Of a stretch of 64,000 nucleotides of DNA, positions 28,401 to 40,400 are shown in pieces. Each line of letters opens with the position of its first letter. The stretch's first letter is position 1. The translations under genes were made by a program, and so were the position numbers. The notes beneath the pieces were generated by a model, which was not told the DNA's origin, did not search any database, and saw only the letters and a program-made list of their open reading frames with translations. The DNA comes from Solanum dulcamara (lineage: Eukaryota > Streptophyta > Magnoliopsida > Solanales > Solanaceae), in the NCBI RefSeq assembly GCF_947179165.1, contig NC_077245.1, forward strand, positions 40,975,286 through 41,039,285. The letters are read 5' to 3'.

Positions 28401-31400
28401 AATGAAATATAGGTAAGACTTAGAAAGCATTTGAAATCATATTGAAAGCATGTGGTCAATGCATCATCATCAACATTGTACAACTTACATCTTGTCATAT
28501 AACTTGTGTAAGATAAGACCTTTAACCGACATCTAAGACCATGCAAGTTAAAACATGGAATCTGATGTAACTTCCACATCGAGAAGAGACAGACCACTTG
28601 CCAAGGTAAACTCCTTGAGAACATCTTTAACATCATGAGCTATATGTGGATCCACTAGCTAGGCCATAAAAGCAACCCACAGGGGCAACGTAGTTTGGGA
28701 CTTTAGGTTGCTACTAGGATTCTCTTGGGTAGCAAACCTTTGGTTGCCGGACCAAACCCCACCTCAAAGTCCTCTCGGTACTTAGTCAATATCCCAACGG
28801 AATTCATTAAAACTTTAATACATTATCAATAGCATCATCATGAAAATAGACATAAGAGTAGCTCATTCACTTAGTTGATTCATAAGAATCCATAAACATG
28901 GTGAGAATTGTTCTTATCACCCTTTAATCATGATTGTGTGAGAATTGTCCTTATCACCCTTTTATCATGATAAACTTCTTGAACATCATTGAAACATCAT
29001 TTATAATCTTCATCAATCATTCATAAGTCTCAAACTTCTTTCATAAAAGCCTTCTTTGAAACCATTAAAATTCATAATCATAATCTATGATAGAACATCA
29101 TTGAAATTAGCTTTATGCATGGGCACTTGTAAAACAACTTGAAATTATGCAATTAAGATAGAATCATGCTTTTAATAATCACTGGGTCATGTAAAAGTGT
29201 AATTGAAACAACCCAATGCTATACCATCAATCTAGGGTTAGAAAGCAATTGAAATTGATGAGTTTTTTGAGGAAAACCTTGGGACTTCATCGGTGAATGG
29301 AACCCATAAATGAAATCCCACATACCTTGGTAAATCTAACTATGAAATTGGAGAGGAGACTTGTGTTCTTGAAACCCTAGCTTTGAATTGTAGGAAAAGA
29401 CCTTTGTTTGCCTTAGAAGAATTTTTGAGAATGACTTGGAATAAGGGAATTTTGAAAGGTTGGGTAGTTATAGGTTCTGAACTTTCCCCCAAAAGTGTAG
29501 ATTCATTGAACATAAAATGGAAAAGGACCATAATACCCCTCATTAAATTCCATTGGCAGACCTTACGAATGGGCTTCTACGAGTCGTCGTTTGGTCTACG
29601 AGTCCTACAGACAACTTGTCCTGTTGAGTCTGAGAAACCTTGAAAACTGAGTCTCTGATCTCCTCTTACTACTCGCTTCTATGACTCGTCAAAAGGTCTA
29701 CGGGTCGTAGACCCAACTCGTCCTGCAACTTCTGAAAACCTGCATAACCTGAGTTTTTGATGTTTCTTTATGAGTCCTATCTACAGCTTGTCAATCCTTC
29801 TACGAGTCGTAACTTGGCTCGTAGACTCAATTCCCCACTAAGTCAAATTTCCAACCTCAGGATCAGTCCTACGATTCACTCCTACGACTCATAGAAGTAC
29901 CTACGACTCATAGGTCAACACGTAGACTCTGAGTTAATCCTTTCCTTGAAATTTTCCTTCGTTCCAACTCTCTTACTTTCGGGGTCTTACAATTGGGTGG
30001 TACCTTCTTATCACACAAGACTCCTGAAGCAAGCTTCCATTTCATTCATGCCGCCCCAATGCAATGTGTGACATTACTATTGATGTCCCCACTACACTGG
30101 AGTACGGACTCAAGATACTTAAAATTTTCTCTCTTGGGAATAGGTTGTGTGGCAACTTTTACTTCCACGTCCACTTCATCTACGACAACACCTAATTTGC
30201 ACTCCAAATGCTCTGTTTTGGTCCTGCTTAACCTGAACCCTTGGACTCCAAAGTCTGTCTCCAAACCTCCAACCTAGCATTAACTTTGTCTCGCGTTTCA
30301 TCAACCAATACTATGTCGTATGCAAATAACATACACCAAGGCATGGGTCCTAAGAGCATTAGTTTTCATTAAGTTTTTTTTTCCATTAAGATTTAATCAT
30401 TAAGATCTAGAACAGAGTCTTAATATCACTAAGAAGTAATCTTGTGTAGATAATATTCACTATCATTCTATCCACAATCATCAACCACTACCACTAACTA
30501 CCTCTGTCATCACAACCACCACCATTGTCAACTGCCAACCTCCTCTGTCATCACAATTACCACCATTGCTAACTACTATTGTCAGCTACTACCACAATTA
30601 CCTCCTCCATCATTATGATTATATCCATTTCTACCACCACTACCGTCTCTATATCTGCCTCCACCTCCACCACCACTAACTACCACTATAGTCAATTTCT
30701 ACTACCAACAAAACTCCGTCATCACAACAAACACCGCCGCCAACTATCATCATACATTCTTCGGTCACCTCCACCACTAGTATCAACAACTACCATCACT
30801 ATGGTCAATCTCTTCTACAACTACCTCCATCATCATCACTAGCATCGCCGCCAACTATCACAAAGACATCACCAACCACAATACATTCTTCAGCCACCAC
30901 CATCAACACCTCCAACTATATTAACATCAACCAACTTCATTATTACAACCACAAACACTACTACCAATCACAATCATTATGATAGTCTCCCCAACTCCAA
31001 CCACCTCCACCCTCACAACTCTCACCACAATCATTACTAGCCACTAACAACAACTATTACCACCACCACCACTACAATAAACTATCTCCACCAAAGTATA
31101 AGTGTTTCATTTTTTTAATCAAATAATAATTTATTTTATTAATTTTTTAAAATATTTAATTAATTTTATTTGAGTTGTATATTTATTATGTACATATAAA
31201 TAGATTATGTACATTCAGATGTTGAAAAACAAACAGTGTTACTCATTCAGTGTTCAGATCTAGAGAAAACATCTTAATCATTCAGACGTGCATTCAGATT
31301 CATATGTCTAAATCTTAATGAAAACAAATGAGAGTATTAACTAGGACCCTTACTAGTGCTCAAAAGTATGTGTTAATTGGTGCAGATACGCAGAGCTGAA

Positions 31401-34400
31401 AAAATATCATGGGATTGAGGATGAAAAGGCTGCAAATGGAGCAATAGGTCCACAAAAAATGTCATTGAGTCTCATTTGTATGGACTGTCAACTCTAAACT
31501 TCTCCAAAATTAGATTTTATAATCTGATTCAAGAAAATGCTCTTACCGGTTATGCTCGCCTCTGTGCAGCTATTACCCTGAAGTGTGTTGCAGCATCAAT
31601 TGGTGAAAAATCCCCATTGACTAAAAAGCTGCCTGCAACAACAACAGTATGATCTTTTTCATTTAATAGACAATCATTTGATTCCTCTATGATTTAAGGT
31701 TTCTTCTCATCTCTCGGTTCAATTCAGGTTGGCAAGCTGAAAATCCTATGTGAGAGTTTCTTCAAGATAAAATCTGTTAAACCAAAGTTGTTTCTTCAAG
31801 AAGAGGTACGTATCAGTCACTTAGATGTCATGAATAGATGATATAATGGATCTGACCCCCCTAAACTATCACATTTTTATTAGTTTCATACTTAAACCAT
31901 GCCTACTTTCCGTTACCTCCTGAACTATAACTTTCAAGTGCTAAACCCCCGTAAACTATCACATTCTTATTAGTTTCATACTTAACTATGCCTAGGTTAT
32001 GAGCAGGTGCTAAACCCCCTGCTCATTATATGTTATGTAAGTGTGTTCACCCTCCAAAAAGCTTTAAAACAATGTCCATTGGCATTACACTTGTTATTTA
32101 TTTATTTTTTTTCAAATTTCTTTTAGATTATTAATGGTTTTAATTATAACATAAATTCTAACTAAATAAGTAAAACTAAAGAAACAAAAAAACTTAAAAG
32201 TTAAAATGAATTAAAAGTTAAAATGGAGATGAGAAAAGGTAAATAGAAAAACATAAGGGACATCACTTTTGTCCCATTTTGCTGAGAATCGTAGAGTAAT
32301 TGAAGCAGATCTGTTCTTATTTTGTTCGATTTCACAGTAATTCCAGTCTATAATCTTTGAGCTTATTGTATCTTGGGGTTGAAAAGTATGAATCAAGTAC
32401 TGTGAACAAAAAAGTCCTAAACTTTGAGAGGTTGAAGAACATATTTATATATTCACAAGTTCTTTTTCTTTCTGCTTCCTTTATTTTGCTTAGTCCATGA
32501 CTTAATTAGTCGTTGTAAAAGCCATGTAGATGACTTTTTTTGTCCCTAACGCGCCTCGACAGAGGTGGTTACACGCACTTGGCCATCTGTCAAGCCAGGG
32601 GGATTTTAGCACCTGGAAATTATAGATTAGGGGTAACGTGAATTAGGCATTGTTGAAGTATAGAACTGATAAAAATGTCATAGTTTAGGTGGGGTTTAGC
32701 ACCTGAAAGTTATAATTCAGGGGGGTAACATAAACTATGCTAGATTTACGTATGAAACTAAGAAAAACATGACTGTTTAGGGAGGTTTTGATCCATTATC
32801 TCTTAATAGATTATTAAGTACTTTACATAGTTGCACAATATTTTAAAAAGTACATTACATATTTTTAGCACAAAAAAATCATCTTAAAAAAAAATTTAGC
32901 ACAAAATTTAATATAACAAATTGTAGCCATACCTAGGGGTGTTCACGGTTCGGGTTGGCTCGGTTTTTGGTTAAAACCAAAATACAACCAATTTCATTGG
33001 TTTTTTAATTATTAAAGACAAACCAAACTAAATATAATATATATTTATCTATTTGGTTGTCATCGGTTTAGGTTTAGTTTGGTTTGATTATTCGATTTTT
33101 AACTATGCATAAATATATACTCTTCCTTTTTCTACCATAAGTTAGTGGTAAGGTCTGCGTACATTCTACCCTCTTCAGATCTCACTTGTGCGATTTCACG
33201 GGTATGTTGTTGTTGTTCCTTTTTCTACTATATGTCTTGATATTAAACAAACAATAAAGTGGTTCTTTTATTAAGTAAATGTAACATCATTTCTTTAAAA
33301 ACTTAAAAATATACTTCGAATAAGTCAAAATATATTCAATTATGCAATGTCTTATGTAGAATTGGAGATAAAAGAAAAAGGATGTGCTTATCAAAATAAT
33401 AAAAAAACTGAATGCTTTGGCTCTTCATAAATCAGCAGAAGATTGAGAAAAAGTTTCTTGAAAACTTTGAAGATGGAGATATAGATCCCTTTTATAATGT
33501 CTTTCTTTTTATTTTCTGCTATATAAGATTTTGTCTTTCTTCATTTTCTAGTGTCTTTGTTTCTTATTTTCTTTTTAAATAGTTTTTTAGTTGAGGATGT
33601 GCGCGAATACACCAGTAACGAGGTGTGGGAGGTTGGGTATAATAGGTTATAAGATGGAGAGGTAGACCAAAGAAAAACTAGGAAAGGTGATAAGACATGA
33701 CATGACACATATTCATCTAAGGATATGACCTTATATAGGAAGTATGAAGGTCGAGAAGTTGGGTAGAAGGATATTAGGTAGCCGATTGCTGTCATACTTT
33801 TATGTGGAGAGGTGGGGGGTCATTTTCCTCTTCTCATCTTCTCCTTATTTAATAATACTAGTTTAGCGGACGTGCTTTGCACATGTGTATTGTGTTATTT
33901 AATATGAAATGTATATTTAAAGAATAAATTATTGTGTACATTATATTATTAAGTACAAAACTTTTAAAAAATAAAGTAAATATTTAAGATTAAAAAGTGT
34001 AATTAAGGACCAACAACAACAACAACAAGCCCAGTATAGTTCCACTATGTGGGGTCTGAGGAGGGTAGAGTGCACGCAGACCTAACCCCCACCTTGAAAG
34101 GTAGGACGGCTGTTTCCGAAAGACCCTCGGCTTAAGAGAGAAGAACAAGAGAGGAGAAACAAGGAAAACAAGGCATAGGTCAGTAGAGCCAAGCATATCG
34201 AAAATAATATAAAAATATGAGAAATGAGAGCGAGAAAGTCAAGGTAGGAAAGACCGGAAAGAAAGGAGCATTAACTAATATAGATAAATAGGATACCCAA
34301 AGTAAATCGGACCAACAAATATAAGCAGTAATCAAATGTTAATAAACAAATGAGCAAAACTACGACTACTATGGAGAAAAGATAAGCCACCTAGCCCACT

Positions 34401-37400
34401 ATCTTAGTCTGAGTCCTCCACAGCCTCCTATCTAAGGTCATGTCCTCGGTGAGCTGCAACTGTGCCATATCATGTCTAATCACTTCTTTCCAATATTTCT
34501 TCGGCCTCCCTTTGCCCCTCCTGAAATCGTCCATAGCCAACCTCTCGCACCTCCGCACTAGAGCATCTGTGTCTCTCCTCTTCACATGCTCAAACCATCT
34601 CAGTCTCGCTTCTCTCATCTTGTCCTCCACCGATGCCACTCTCACCTTGTCTCGGATATCTTCATTCCTAATTCTATCCATCCTAGTCTGCCCACACATC
34701 CACTGCAGCATTCGCATTTCCGCAACTTTCATCTTCTGAACATGAAGTTTCTTGATTGGCCAACACTCCGCCCGTACAATAGAGTCGGTCTAACCACCAC
34801 TTTGTAGAACTTGCCTTTGAGTTTTGATGAAACTTTCTTGTCACACAGCACTCCGGAGGCGAGCCTCCATTTCATCCACCTTGCACCAATACGGTGTGAA
34901 ACATCATCGTCGATATCCCCATCTTCATGAATAATAGACCCAAGATACTTGAAGCTTCTTTTCTTTTGAATGGCCTGGGTACCAAGCCTCACTTCCCCGT
35001 CAGCCTCACGCGGCAGGCCACTGAACCTGCACTCCAAGTATTCTATCTTGGTCCTACTCAATTTAAATCCTTTAGACTCCAACGTCTATCTCCAGCCCTC
35101 CAGCTTGTCGTTAACTCCGTTGCGAGTCTCGTCAATTAGGACTATGTCATCCGCGAACAACATACACCAAGGCACCTCACCTTGTATTTGTCTTGTCAAT
35201 TGATCCATCACTAGGGCAAATAGAAATGGGCTAAGAGCCGATCCCTGGTGCAACCCCATCGTGACAGGAAAGTGCTCCGAGTCCCCTCCTACCGTCCTTA
35301 CCCTGGTCTTAGCTCCATCGTACATGTCTTTAATCGCTCTAATGTATGCCATAGGTATACATTTCGCCTCCAAGCATCTCCATAGGACCTCTCTTGGCAC
35401 TTTGTCATAGGCCTTTTCTAGGTCAATGAATATCATGTGTAAGTCCCTCTTTCGCTCCCTATACTGCTCCACCAATCTCCTTACAATATGAATGGCTTCT
35501 GTAGTCGAGCGCCCAGCATGAATCCAAACTGGTTCTCTGAAATAGACACACTTCTCCTCACCCCCATTTCCATCACCCTTTCCCACACTTTCATAGTGTG
35601 ACTTAACAGCTTGATACCTCTATAGTTGTTGCAGCTTTGAATGTCTCCCTTGTTCTTGTACACGGGAATGATTGTACTCCACCTCCATTCTTCCGGCATC
35701 TTCGATGTCTTGAAAATGACATTAAACAACGCAGTCAGCCACTCCAATCCTACCCTACCTGCATTCTTCCAAAATTCCCCAGGGATCTCGTCAGGTCCGG
35801 TTGCTTTTCCCCTGCACATTCTACGAACAGCTCCCTTAACCTCCTCAACCTTTATTCTCCTACAATACCCAAAGTCGCGATGCCTATCCAAGTGCTCCAA
35901 GTCTCCCAACTCAAATTCTGTGTCCCTTCCTTCGTTCAAGAGTTCGTGAAAGTATGACTGCCATTTCTGTCTAATGCGGGATTCCTGTACCAGTACTTGG
36001 CCATCCTCGTCCTTGATGTACTTCACTTGATCCAAGTCGCGTGCCTTCCTCTATCTCGCCTTGGCAAGCTTAAATAGCTTCTTATCCCCGCCTCTGTCCT
36101 CTAGTTCTGCATAAAGGCGTTCAAAGGCTGCCGTTTTAGCCGCCGAAACTGCCATCTTCGCCTTCTTATTCGCCATCTTATTCGCCATCTTATACTTTTC
36201 CCTGTTCATTTGCTTCTCTTCGTCATCCTTGCTATCTATCAACTTTACATATGCCTGCTTCTTTGCTTCTACCTTTCCCTGTACTTCTCCATTCCACCAC
36301 CAATCCCCTTGGTGCCCACCATGGCGTCCTCGTGAGACCCCCAATACCTCTCTAGCTGTTTCCCTAATGCAGCTGGCCGTCCTATCCCAAATACTGCTCG
36401 CATCCCCCTACTATCCCATGCCCCCATAGCCATCAGCTTCTACCCCATCTCTAGGGCACTAGACGGAGTCAAACGACCCCACCTAATCCTCGGTCGGTCA
36501 TCCACGACCCTCTTCTTCTTCTTCCTTCTTATGTCCAAGTCCATGACCAATAGCTTATGTTGGGTCGTAAGATTCTCACTTGATATGACCTTGCAGTCCT
36601 TACAGAGGCTTTTATCATCTTTTCTAAGGAGCAAAAAGTCTATTTGCGTCGCCGCCCTCGAGCTACAAAAGGTTACCAAGTGCTCCTCCTTTTTTGGGAA
36701 ACTCGAGTTGGCCACCATTAATCCAAAAGCTTTTGCGAAATCCAGGAGTGAGGCTCCTCCACCATTTCTGCACCCGAAGCCAAATCCTCTATGCACCTCG
36801 TCATAGCCCGTCGAAATAGACCCAATGTGCCCATTGAAATTTCCTCCTATGAATAGCTTCTCAGTAGGCGGTATACTGACCACCACTTCGTCCAAGTCCT
36901 CCCAAAAGCGCCTTTTTATCTCCTCGTCCAACCCCACTTGTGGCATGTAGGCACTAATAATGTTCAAGGTGAGCCCTCCAACGACTAACTTAATCGTCAT
37001 CATCCTATCATTGATCCTTCTAACCTCTACCACCTGATCTCTAAGCTCGCTATCTACTAAGATTCCTACTCCATTCCTATATCTCGACTTGCCCGAAAAC
37101 CAAAGTTTGTACCCATCCACCTCCTTAGCTTTAGGTCCTACCCATTTAGTCTCTCGGACGCAAGCTATATTAATCTTCCTCTTCTTAAGAATCTTAACTA
37201 ACTCTATTGACTTTCCCGATAAAGTCCCAATATTCCAAGACCCTACTCTCAATCTAGAAGCTCCCTCAGCCCCCTTAGCCCCCCCAACCCTGGCCCTCGA
37301 TCCCAACCGAGAATATGACCCTCGTCTACCATCGCTCACTAAAGTCAGAAAAGCAGATATACGCTACTGAAAGGATACTCTCAGATAAACAAACGATCAA

Positions 37401-40400
37401 TAGTATAGCACAAGTTAGCAATAGTCTAATAGCAGTGAGATAGGTACTTAATTAGGCGCTGCAAGCAATATTTATAAGGCTAAAATATCAGAAATGGGCT
37501 ATTGGAGGTACCAACTCCAAGTAACTAAAACCTGTTCACTGCCGGAAACACTGTTCACTGCCGGAATCACTGTTCACTCGCCGGGAAACACTGAATACAA
37601 ATATATGGTTAGCCTCGGAATGCAGAGGCGACCACACTGGGAGAAAAAACGAAGTCGAAAACTGGTCGAAAACTGCCACACGCGCCGGCGCGTGGCGACG
37701 CAGATCTGCGGCTTCTGGCGGCGCGTGACAGTGTGTGGCTGAGCAGATCTCAGAGGATCTAACTGGGGTTTGCTCGCCTGAGTGTTCCGCACCTCGTGGT
37801 GTTGTTGGTTTTGGCAGCAAGCGCAGAGAAATTGAAGAGAGAGTTCAAAAGCGCAGAGAGAGAACTGAAGTGCATATGATATCAAAAGCCATTGATATCA
37901 AAAGTCAAAATTATATTAGTACACAAAATTACACTCTAAACTATAAGATAAAGGAAAAACGAATTATATTATATATGAGTATAATAATAATATAACACTA
38001 CTACTAATTGTAACAAAATAACAATAACATGAAAGATTATTGTAAAGCAAAAGATGACAATATGAAAGTTGCGATAGAAAAAAATTGGGGATGAGATACC
38101 AAAAAGCTAATAACATGATAGTTATACCACTAAATCCATATCACTAAATCATGAAATAATACACTAAATCCATATCACTAAATCATGAAATAATAACTTC
38201 TTTTATAGAAGCATTTGCTATATAATTCGTGAAAGAAAAAACTAATTACACAAAGAAAAGAATTTTTTTAATTCAGAAAGGAAATTTAAAGTGGATAAAT
38301 TTAAGAGAAAATAAGGGAAGTACCTTCATTGCAGTTAAAAAGAATGGTTACATTCAACATTAAACATACACGGACTTAAATCCCAAACTGTGGCATTGGA
38401 GGGCGAAGGTTGTTGTTATATGCTTTTTTTGTTTTGGAGTGTTGCTTGGCGTTTATTTCTTAATTTATTTATAAGTTTGAAGAAGGTTATTTAGATTTAA
38501 GGATATTTATGGCTAATTGTGATTTTAAAATCTTATTTATTTGTATTAGGGCTTTCATCAAACAAACCTAGTAAAAATATATAATTTCATTTAATTTTTT
38601 ATTTTGGAGGAAAATAGTAAAAAGACGATAATATCTAAAAGATGGTGTTTTAATGAAGGGCAAACAGTTCAATCAACATTTTAAGGATCTTCATGCTTTT
38701 AATATAGTATAGATAGATTAGTTGGTAGTCCCATAGTATCTTATTATTCAATTTACTACTACATATTGCTTAATTTTTCGTGTGTATCTTGCTATTTTAT
38801 TGCCGTTATTTTCCTTCAATCGTGCTTTGATTACACTTCTTTTGAGTCTAGAGTCGATCTGAAACTTCTCTATCCCACAAAGGTAGGGGTAAGGTCTATA
38901 TACCTCCTACTTTTTTCAAACCTTACTTGTAGATTTAACTGTGTATGTGTATGTTGGGGATTGGATCTCCTGCAGTATACTTTGCTCCATTTATCTCCGG
39001 TTCAGTATTAGATATCTGACATGTGTCACACTTTAAATTTAGTGGACAAGATTTTTTAGTCAAAAAGTATCTTAACCATGGTTAACTTTCCCCCCTCTTT
39101 CATCTCCTACGCCTTGGGTGCAAAGAATCCCAAGTTCTTCCCCAATTCCCTCCGTTTCGCCCCCACAAGCTTCCTTCACTTGCTGTATTACCCACTCTTA
39201 TTATTATCATATTCTCTAGTTAGTTACTAACTAATTGGATTATAAGGATTTGAAAGTGTTCTTCTATTGTGTTATATAGAATAAAGTCAGAAACTGTGAA
39301 GGTGCTCTAAATTAGCTACTCCCTACCTTAGTCATCACTAAAGGAGATGTTGTAGTGAAACATGCCATTGAGAGAAAGGGGTTGGTATGATATGATTGGT
39401 ATGGTATTTGAAATTTCAGTCTAATAATTTTGGTTCAATTTTTAAAATATTATATAATATCAAATTAATTCGATGTATTTTAAGTTTGATTTGTGTATTT
39501 TGCGGTATGGTAAATTGATTACGATAATTTTTTCAACTTGGACTTATATATACTCATATAATAGAGAATTATGACTATAAATTTTTAAAAAATGTCTCAA
39601 TTATATCACATGTTAACACCTTACACATGTACAAATATGTATGCAAAAGAAAGTATAAACACTCCTTTTTAAATCAGTTATACGGAAAAAAATCCCAATC
39701 AAAATAAAGTAGTCAAAATTTCAAGGTCTTAACATTTAATTTTGTACTAATACTAGGTTGTATATTTGTTAGTATTTTAATAATATATATGAATTATTTA
39801 TGTAACTATATAGTTTAGTACAATATTCAATATTTTGATATTTTATTTATAGATACCCAATTCCAAAAGAATTTAAAATGTATACCATATTGTTGAAACC
39901 ATGATATTTAAAATTTGGGCTCGATATATACAGTATTATGTCCACCCCTATCGAGAAACTCAATTTCTTCCAGGGTGACATTGTTTGGGTTTCTGTGTCA
40001 TGAGAAGGAAGTATGAAAACTGGCTTTGAAGTTTGAGCCCCCGAGTATAGACAATGAAAAGCCATGAAAACACAATTTTTTTAGCGTTCTCTGCCTGACA
40101 AAGCGACGATGCAAGTTGCCATGAAGATCAATGATTAAGTTTGTGGGATTGGTGTATAAACTATGTGTTGATACATATTAAATAATTCCTTATTATTTTG
40201 CTTTCAACTGTTAACCCATTTCTTTATGCAATATTTGGTCCGTGATTTGATATCGGAACCTAAGCCATGGTAAGGGTTGCTGGGATCGCTGATATCTAAA
40301 TCCATGTCTTAACTACAATTAGTTCTTGTGTAGGGTAATGTAAATCCAGCACCATTAAAATTTATATGATACAAGTGGCAGTCATCTAGCAGCCTATTGA

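Larger units (their letters stand above)
34011..37880 (-). mobile_element. RTE-clade LINE copy C, near full length
   Basis: (CAA)6 on the plus strand at 34011-34028 is the TTG tail. The polyprotein is readable almost throughout on the minus strand with about five lesions. The GC-rich 5' region (37340-37880) has no matching reading frame. Both ends lie within the Helitron. The exact 5' end is approximate and no TSD was found. Confidence 0.88.
33858..38713 (-). mobile_element. Helitron, non-autonomous, with nested RTE LINE
   Basis: On the minus strand it begins TCTATACTATATTAAAAG (38713 downward) and ends GTGCAAAGCACGTCCGCTAA and ACTAG (to 33858). Helitron hallmarks are a 5' TC, a 3' CTAG, a short hairpin GTGC-AAA-GCAC about ten bases before the end, and insertion between A and T. 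There is no Rep/helicase sequence. About 1 kb is Helitron proper; the rest is RTE copy C. An alternative 5' start lies four bases further out. Confidence 0.8.

Noticed and set aside
16900..30000. Perfect 5-bp TSD for chromovirus E1
   Set aside because: TTTGG and ATTGG match at four of five; accepted as a decayed TSD, not claimed as perfect.
30579..30842. Open frame of 87 codons, Ser/Thr-rich
   Set aside because: It lies wholly in a degenerate ACC/ATC trinucleotide tract; long open frames there are a composition effect.
31478..31520. TBCE exon l running on to a stop near 31515
   Set aside because: A good GTATGG donor at 31478 and the in-frame SLISITLKCV join make splicing far more likely than truncation.
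37494..37995. Several open frames in GC-rich sequence
   Set aside because: They are in the 5' leader of RTE copy C, in conflicting frames, with no family match.
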